From: Sceloporus undulatus
Lineage: Eukaryota; Chordata; Lepidosauria; Squamata; Phrynosomatidae
Reading direction: 5' to 3'
Assembly (NCBI RefSeq): GCF_019175285.1
Contig: NC_056528.1
Coordinates: forward strand, 47,975,218 to 48,039,217
Length of the DNA: 64,000 nt
Below are positions 62,801 through 64,000 of this stretch, in pieces; the stretch's first letter is position 1; every line of letters starts with the position of its first letter. The notes under the pieces are model-generated. The model worked only from the letters and a program-made list of their open reading frames with translations, was not told the DNA's origin and made no database searches. A program made the translations under genes and the position numbers.

Positions 62801-64000
62801 CAAAGTGATCCCAATTTCTTCTCTATTCCTACTACTTTCAGGACATTTCATTTCATTCCCCGCCATCACCACCATTCAGCTTTCTAATTTCCTCTTGTTT
62901 CTTCCTTTCATGAACACAAGACACATAGCATTCTTTGGCCTCTCTCAGGCTTCATTGGATGCTTTTGGTTTCATCATTCCTTTAGGGTTTCTTTAAGAAG
63001 AAAAAGAAAACACTTCTGAAAATCTTGGTGTTTTGGGCCTGAATGGGGCAATTTTGGATACTTATTCAGGATTTTTCTGTATATATAATGAGATATTTTG
63101 GCCATGGGAACCAAATCTAAACATAAAATTCATTTATACATCATGGAGATGTTTTCCCTGTACACCTGAAGTGCCAGAATGAGCGGTTTGAGTTTTGCTG
63201 CAAGACGTTACCTTTCCTCCTGGTGTTCCATCTCTTCCTGGAAATCCTGGGTCCCCCGGTTGGCCCTAAATGACAAGGAATTATCATTATTACCATTGTT
63301 TCTACCCACTTTTTTTAAATCAGAGCTTCAAAAGATTGCTTCTTTGGATTATAATGTTCAGAATTATTGCCATGCTGAGCAATGCAGCCCCAAAGAGTGA
63401 CTTTTTCAAACTCTTCATTTCCTCTTTTAAATGGCTCCATGTCCTGGTTATGCTGCATAGGATGAATAGGCGATCCCACAATTTAGAGGCAAATAAGGAG
63501 GAAGATCATTTTGACCCAGGCTGGCAGCCAACCAGATGATGGGGTACAAGGCGCAACGTACCTTTCCACCTGGGCTCCCTTCAAATCCCTTCAGTCCCAT
63601 GTCTCCCTAAAAACAAAGAAGAAAGAAGATGAAAAATATTATTGAATTCCAACTTGCCATTTCATTCTCAGGCAAATGGACTGTTTGGCTTGCTTTTGCT
63701 GGGAATTTTTTAGAGCAGAAGCTAGGAAATTTATGGCCTAGAGCCCAGTATCTGCATTTGATATCCTGAGATATTTACTGGGGACTATGTAACCCAGCTC
63801 TCATAATTGTCCAGCCATTATGATCAGTGTCTACAATAGTAACTTTTCCAGGTTTTCCTCAGATCACTGAAAATCTGGAAACAATTTAGTCCTCTGATAC
63901 TACCTTATGTCTATCTATCACCCCAACTATGGCTGGATTTTATGATGCTACTTACCCTGGGTCCTGGCAAGCCAGGTACGCCCTTTTCTCCTTTCTCCCC
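36020..64000 (-). CDS. COL4A6: Collagen type IV alpha 6 chain, 3' part (32 exons, 5' end outside window)
   Basis: Alpha 6(IV) joins alpha 5(IV) in the basement-membrane network of smooth muscle and epithelia. The 32 exons listed separately here read continuously on the minus strand: Gly-X-Y repeats with many short interruptions, then the NC1 domain encoded by the last three exons. NC1 has the expected 12 Cys. It also has the Met (PIPMMPVS) and Lys (ETLKAG) positions of the sulfilimine cross-link. The NC1 sequence ([18 protein letters not shown] type, [17 protein letters not shown]) belongs to the alpha2/alpha4/alpha6 clade. Position next to ATG4A in the human Xq22.3 order makes alpha 6 the right member. 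Exon phases all agree. RGD occurs in three exons. In this window introns are short; human COL4A6 is far larger. Confidence 0.93.
36341..36620. repeat. Foldback MITE in COL4A6 NC1 intron
   Basis: TCTGCAGTCCCTCTCAAAAT pairs with ATTTTAAGAGGTACTGCAGA, and aatggccaatgatgcc with ggccatgctggct. It is related to the foldback at 25860-26200. Confidence 0.55.
36627..36750. repeat. Short hAT-like MITE
   Basis: CAGTGTTTCCCAAAC at the left and GTTTGGGAATG at the right flank acttcaacccccagaagccc, as in the related copies. Confidence 0.55.
36836..37122 (-). CDS. COL4A6: COL4A6 exon L-1, NC1 middle
   Basis: It reads [19 protein letters not shown], then [20 protein letters not shown], and ends [10 protein letters not shown] before GTAAGA. 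It includes the Met pair of PIPMMPVS. Confidence 0.95.
37148..37607 (+). repeat. CR1-type LINE 3' fragment filling a COL4A6 intron
   Basis: The plus-strand frame reads [20 protein letters not shown], then [19 protein letters not shown], then [11 protein letters not shown], a CR1 C-terminus. It ends in the CR1-style tail aactctatgaccctacaatt. It makes up most of the 564-bp intron between exons L-2 and L-1. Confidence 0.85.
37687..37878 (-). CDS. COL4A6: COL4A6 exon L-2, end of triple helix and NC1 start
   Basis: The last triplets [17 protein letters not shown] are followed by [20 protein letters not shown]. The acceptor cccaag was chosen because it keeps the Gly-X-Y phase. Confidence 0.94.
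38286..38402 (-). CDS. COL4A6: COL4A6 exon L-3
   Basis: [20 protein letters not shown] and onward to GPPGFEG; uninterrupted Gly-X-Y except one GMVGDPG-like triplet in register. 117 nt. Confidence 0.93.
38490..38716. repeat. Palindromic MITE, family A
   Basis: The ends ggctgaatctgcactgcag and gtagattcagcc are inverted, with the usual inner arms. Confidence 0.7.
39118..39264 (-). CDS. COL4A6: COL4A6 exon L-4
   Basis: 147 nt. The repeat is broken by [12 protein letters not shown], a long non-collagenous interruption, then resumes [13 protein letters not shown]. Confidence 0.93.
39436..39652. repeat. Palindromic MITE, family A
   Basis: It starts GGTCCAAAACACATTGCAG and ends CTGCAGTGTGTTTGCACC. 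It belongs to the aatccagtttgagacc subtype. Confidence 0.7.
40083..40181 (-). CDS. COL4A6: COL4A6 exon L-5
   Basis: 99 nt, uninterrupted: [16 protein letters not shown] to GETGRRG. Confidence 0.93.
40584..40745 (-). CDS. COL4A6: COL4A6 exon L-6
   Basis: 162 nt. [19 protein letters not shown] shows a short interruption, then [13 protein letters not shown]. Confidence 0.93.
41037..41160 (+). repeat. Unclassified retroelement tail (GTGGGTTTTT.GGGCTATGTGG)
   Basis: It reads gaaggctttcatggtgggca, then gggctatgtggccatgctct, then cctgacgtttcaccagcatc. The same unit is at 3936-4028 and, as an inverted pair, at 62040-62265. I suspect a Penelope-like element tail but cannot prove it. Confidence 0.5.
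41361..41477 (-). CDS. COL4A6: COL4A6 exon L-7
   Basis: 117 nt. [16 protein letters not shown] holds an interruption; it ends GEDGIPG at donor GTATGG. Confidence 0.92.
42456..42581 (-). CDS. COL4A6: COL4A6 exon L-8
   Basis: 126 nt. [12 protein letters not shown] and GFQRGVPG are one-residue interruptions. Confidence 0.92.
42805..43195 (-). repeat. Two tRNA-derived SINEs in tandem
   Basis: The first copy (42805-43030) has the body ttatggttaccctaagga and a reversed head ending ccactataccacac. The second, shorter copy (43045-43195) ends ccactacaccactctg. Both carry the reversed B box GAACCCTGG. Confidence 0.6.
43296..43367 (-). CDS. COL4A6: COL4A6 exon L-9
   Basis: 72 nt, uninterrupted [19 protein letters not shown]; acceptor ctacag. 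Confidence 0.92.
43446..43666. repeat. Pogo/Tigger-like MITE, complete
   Basis: TACAGTCAGCCCTCCGTATC and GATACCAAGGGCCCACTGTA are the ends. This is the best-preserved copy of the family, with TA at each end. Confidence 0.7.
43862..44185. repeat. Palindromic MITE remnants, family A (two overlapping)
   Basis: A left arm (gcactgcagaaataatccag) is followed by a second left arm (agaaataatgcagtctgaca) and then a right arm (ccatggcagttaaagtgg). This suggests one insertion into or beside another. Confidence 0.55.
44402..44509 (-). CDS. COL4A6: COL4A6 exon L-10, apparent GC donor
   Basis: 108 nt. [16 protein letters not shown] to GIQGLKG. The expected 3' border reads AAAAG/GCATGG, not GT. No GT nearby keeps the frame, so a GC-AG intron is the simplest reading. 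Confidence 0.85.
44796..44843. repeat. (TAA)n microsatellite
   Basis: About 16 uninterrupted TAA units in a COL4A6 intron, at the end of a LINE-like segment. Confidence 0.95.
45213..45320 (-). CDS. COL4A6: COL4A6 exon L-11
   Basis: 108 nt, uninterrupted [19 protein letters not shown] to GQEGPPG. Confidence 0.93.
45394..45590. repeat. Palindromic MITE, family A
   Basis: Inverted arms with gaattcagggatttgtagtt and aactacaaatcccaggactc. Confidence 0.65.
45779..45853 (-). CDS. COL4A6: COL4A6 exon L-12, RGDS
   Basis: 75 nt. [14 protein letters not shown] contains an RGDS tetrapeptide and an interruption. Confidence 0.92.
46088..46240. repeat. Short hAT-like MITE
   Basis: GATTCCCAAACTCTG and AGTTTGGGAATCACTG form the inverted ends. 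Confidence 0.55.
46605..46668 (-). CDS. COL4A6: COL4A6 exon L-13
   Basis: 64 nt, starting in phase 0: [19 protein letters not shown] then PK. Confidence 0.92.
47179..47360 (-). CDS. COL4A6: COL4A6 exon L-14
   Basis: 182 nt, ending in phase 0 with GMPGES. One interruption, GLPSREKG. Confidence 0.93.
48003..48128 (-). CDS. COL4A6: COL4A6 exon L-15
   Basis: 126 nt, with the long interruption [14 protein letters not shown] between GSPGPPGP and GNKGESG. Confidence 0.92.
48240..48383 (-). CDS. COL4A6: COL4A6 exon L-16
   Basis: 144 nt, uninterrupted [19 protein letters not shown] to GLLGPKG. Confidence 0.93.
48918..49113. repeat. Pogo/Tigger-like MITE
   Basis: It begins TACACAAGGTCCTTGGTATC, contains ggggtttggttccagg and ends AGCTAACTGTA. 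Confidence 0.6.
49530..49665 (-). repeat. tRNA-derived SINE
   Basis: The body tcatggcaagatttattcag and reversed head caaaccactacaccatgctg fit the other SINE copies. Confidence 0.55.
49725..49895 (-). CDS. COL4A6: COL4A6 exon L-17
   Basis: 171 nt, uninterrupted [19 protein letters not shown] to GFPGSKG. Confidence 0.93.
49896..52735. other. Large COL4A6 intron, no extra exon seen
   Basis: I looked for the reverse-complement collagen pattern (CCNGG every nine bases) and found none. The stretch holds a LINE-type tail near 51465-51515 and a degraded short MITE near 51525-51640. Phases of the flanking exons agree, so no exon is required here. Confidence 0.6.
52736..52897 (-). CDS. COL4A6: COL4A6 exon L-18
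   Basis: 162 nt, uninterrupted [16 protein letters not shown] to GFPGSQG. Confidence 0.93.
53177..53398 (-). CDS. COL4A6: COL4A6 exon L-19, RGD
   Basis: 222 nt, the longest collagenous exon here. GIRGDPG gives an [15 protein letters not shown] is an interruption; the donor is GTTAGT. Confidence 0.92.
53834..53941 (-). CDS. COL4A6: COL4A6 exon L-20, duplicated donor
   Basis: 108 nt, [16 protein letters not shown] to GLLGMPG. The border TGCCAG/GTAAGA is repeated 20 bp further into the intron (donor at 53813/53812); using that copy would break the frame. Confidence 0.9.
54100..54545 (+). repeat. L2/CR1-type LINE 3' segment
   Basis: It contains gactgtggaaggacctgcca and ends with tgtaccttgtctcgaacctt and a gatgatgat run, which I read as a LINE 3' end. 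No intact frame. Confidence 0.5.
54671..55078. repeat. TIR element, CAGTTGGCC type, with nested short MITE
   Basis: The core tgaccatagagttgtgctag and right end GAAGGCCAACTGTA match the 8259-8802 element. A hAT-like MITE (54712-54833, ending TTTGGGAACCACAG) interrupts it. Confidence 0.5.
55113..55184 (-). CDS. COL4A6: COL4A6 exon L-21
   Basis: 72 nt. [16 protein letters not shown] has a Cys-bearing interruption. Confidence 0.9.
55185..57718. other. COL4A6 intron, no extra exon seen
   Basis: It contains a single retroelement tail arm (55763-55850) and a pogo-like MITE (56643-56850). The rest shows no gene feature. Confidence 0.6.
56643..56850. repeat. Pogo/Tigger-like MITE, right end worn
   Basis: It begins TACACAGTGGGCCCTTGG, with atgctcaagtcccattaa inside. 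The right terminus is not clean. Confidence 0.55.
57719..57902 (-). CDS. COL4A6: COL4A6 exon L-22
   Basis: 184 nt, starting in phase 0. [12 protein letters not shown] and GLPGIGFPG are interruptions; it ends with a Pro-rich GPPGPPG. Confidence 0.92.
59327..59506 (-). CDS. COL4A6: COL4A6 exon L-23, RGD
   Basis: 180 nt, phase 0 at both ends. The interruption [14 protein letters not shown] contains an RGD. Confidence 0.92.
59600..59835 (-). repeat. 5S-rRNA-derived SINE
   Basis: The plus strand from 59721 reads acagcacctggg, then tctcccatccaagtact, then gaccctgcttagcttccaag. This is the reverse complement of the 3' two thirds of 5S rRNA. The body (ctatggcgatcccatgaatt) resembles the body of the tRNA-headed SINEs in this window. 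Confidence 0.75.
59895..60052 (-). CDS. COL4A6: COL4A6 exon L-24, Cys pair
   Basis: 158 nt. [16 protein letters not shown] has two Cys in a non-collagenous break; it ends GPRGPS in phase 0. Confidence 0.91.
60323..60427 (-). CDS. COL4A6: COL4A6 exon L-25
   Basis: 105 nt. [15 protein letters not shown] is an interruption; it ends GPKGYKG before GTGAGC. Confidence 0.91.
60645..60794 (-). CDS. COL4A6: COL4A6 exon L-26
   Basis: 150 nt. GRSTTGLPG is an interruption. It ends CCATTGC/GTAAGT, so the split codon with L-25 is CGT (Arg) where most exons give Gly. Confidence 0.9.
60975..61205 (-). repeat. 5S-rRNA-derived SINE
   Basis: It has cagcctatagcacctgatat and aaacctgctttgcttccaag followed by atcagatgggatctggtgct, again 5S-like on the minus strand. 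It is more diverged than the copy at 59600-59835. Confidence 0.65.
61695..61805 (-). CDS. COL4A6: COL4A6 exon L-27
   Basis: 111 nt, [16 protein letters not shown] to GYPAPFPG, the last with an interruption. Confidence 0.92.
61910..61965. repeat. Pogo/Tigger-like MITE, 5' end only
   Basis: ACAGTAGGCCCTCCATATCC followed by gaattttaatccatggattc; the rest is missing. A similar truncated end is at 40328-40400. Confidence 0.5.
62040..62265. repeat. Inverted pair of retroelement tails
   Basis: The left copy (tgtgggtttttcaggctatg to ggctgacatc) and right copy (gccacagatgctggcgaaac to aaaacccacaaac) face each other around a centre near 62145. The right arm continues into gccatgaaagccttcgaatt. Confidence 0.65.
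62372..62441 (-). CDS. COL4A6: COL4A6 exon L-28
   Basis: 70 nt, starting in phase 0. [11 protein letters not shown] then [13 protein letters not shown], mostly non-collagenous. Confidence 0.9.
62638..62658. repeat. (AC)n microsatellite
   Basis: A short run of about ten AC units in a COL4A6 intron. Confidence 0.85.
63212..63265 (-). CDS. COL4A6: COL4A6 exon L-29
   Basis: 54 nt, 18 codons, [18 protein letters not shown]; phase 0 at both ends. Confidence 0.92.
63562..63606 (-). CDS. COL4A6: COL4A6 exon L-30
   Basis: 45 nt, 15 codons, [15 protein letters not shown]; phase 0 at both ends. Confidence 0.92.
63956..64000 (-). CDS. COL4A6: COL4A6 exon L-31, cut by window edge
   Basis: The visible 3' part reads [15 protein letters not shown] before GTAAG. 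The 5' part lies beyond the window. Confidence 0.85.

Overview
This window is vertebrate nuclear DNA, most likely from a squamate reptile and probably an iguanian lizard. The four genes are spliced, with vertebrate-type exon borders. The introns and spacers are full of small inverted-repeat DNA transposons, CR1/L2-type LINE tails, and tRNA- and 5S-derived SINEs of the kinds I associate with lizards. The species call is an inference from repeat content; the gene calls rest on exon-by-exon protein reading.

The layout matches the human Xq22.3 order VSIG1 - PSMD10 - ATG4A - COL4A6, with the same strands. Positions 1-4580 are repeat-rich upstream DNA. VSIG1 (+, 4605-12507, 7 coding exons, 336 aa) encodes a two-Ig-domain membrane adhesion protein. 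PSMD10 (-, 19264 down to 14770, 5 exons, 230 aa) encodes gankyrin, an ankyrin-repeat proteasome chaperone. ATG4A (+, 19658-33021, 13 exons found, 384 aa) encodes the ATG8-family cysteine protease of autophagy. PSMD10 and ATG4A are divergent, with start codons about 390 bp apart in a GC-rich shared promoter carrying CCAAT and ZNF143-like motifs. COL4A6 (-, from beyond 64000 down to 36020) is represented by 32 exons: most of the Gly-X-Y triple helix and the complete NC1 domain with its 12 cysteines. Its 5' end lies outside the window.

The genes do not form one pathway: epithelial adhesion (VSIG1), proteasome assembly (PSMD10), autophagy (ATG4A) and basement membrane (COL4A6). Their grouping is ancestral synteny. 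VSIG1 and PSMD10 converge, as do ATG4A and COL4A6, leaving 3' spacers of about 2.3 and 3.0 kb.

The least ordinary DNA is in the repeats. Two GC-rich elements in ATG4A introns consist of strings of consecutive stem-loops (seven in one element). A SPIN-like hAT copy has an intact 8-bp target duplication. A palindromic MITE family (at least 12 copies) carries ZNF143-like motifs. There are also several large foldbacks. Gene-level oddities are an undetectable 13-residue ATG4A exon 2, a NAGNAG acceptor in ATG4A, an apparent GC-AG intron in COL4A6, and a duplicated splice donor in COL4A6. No RNA genes, CRISPR arrays or retroviral elements were recognised.
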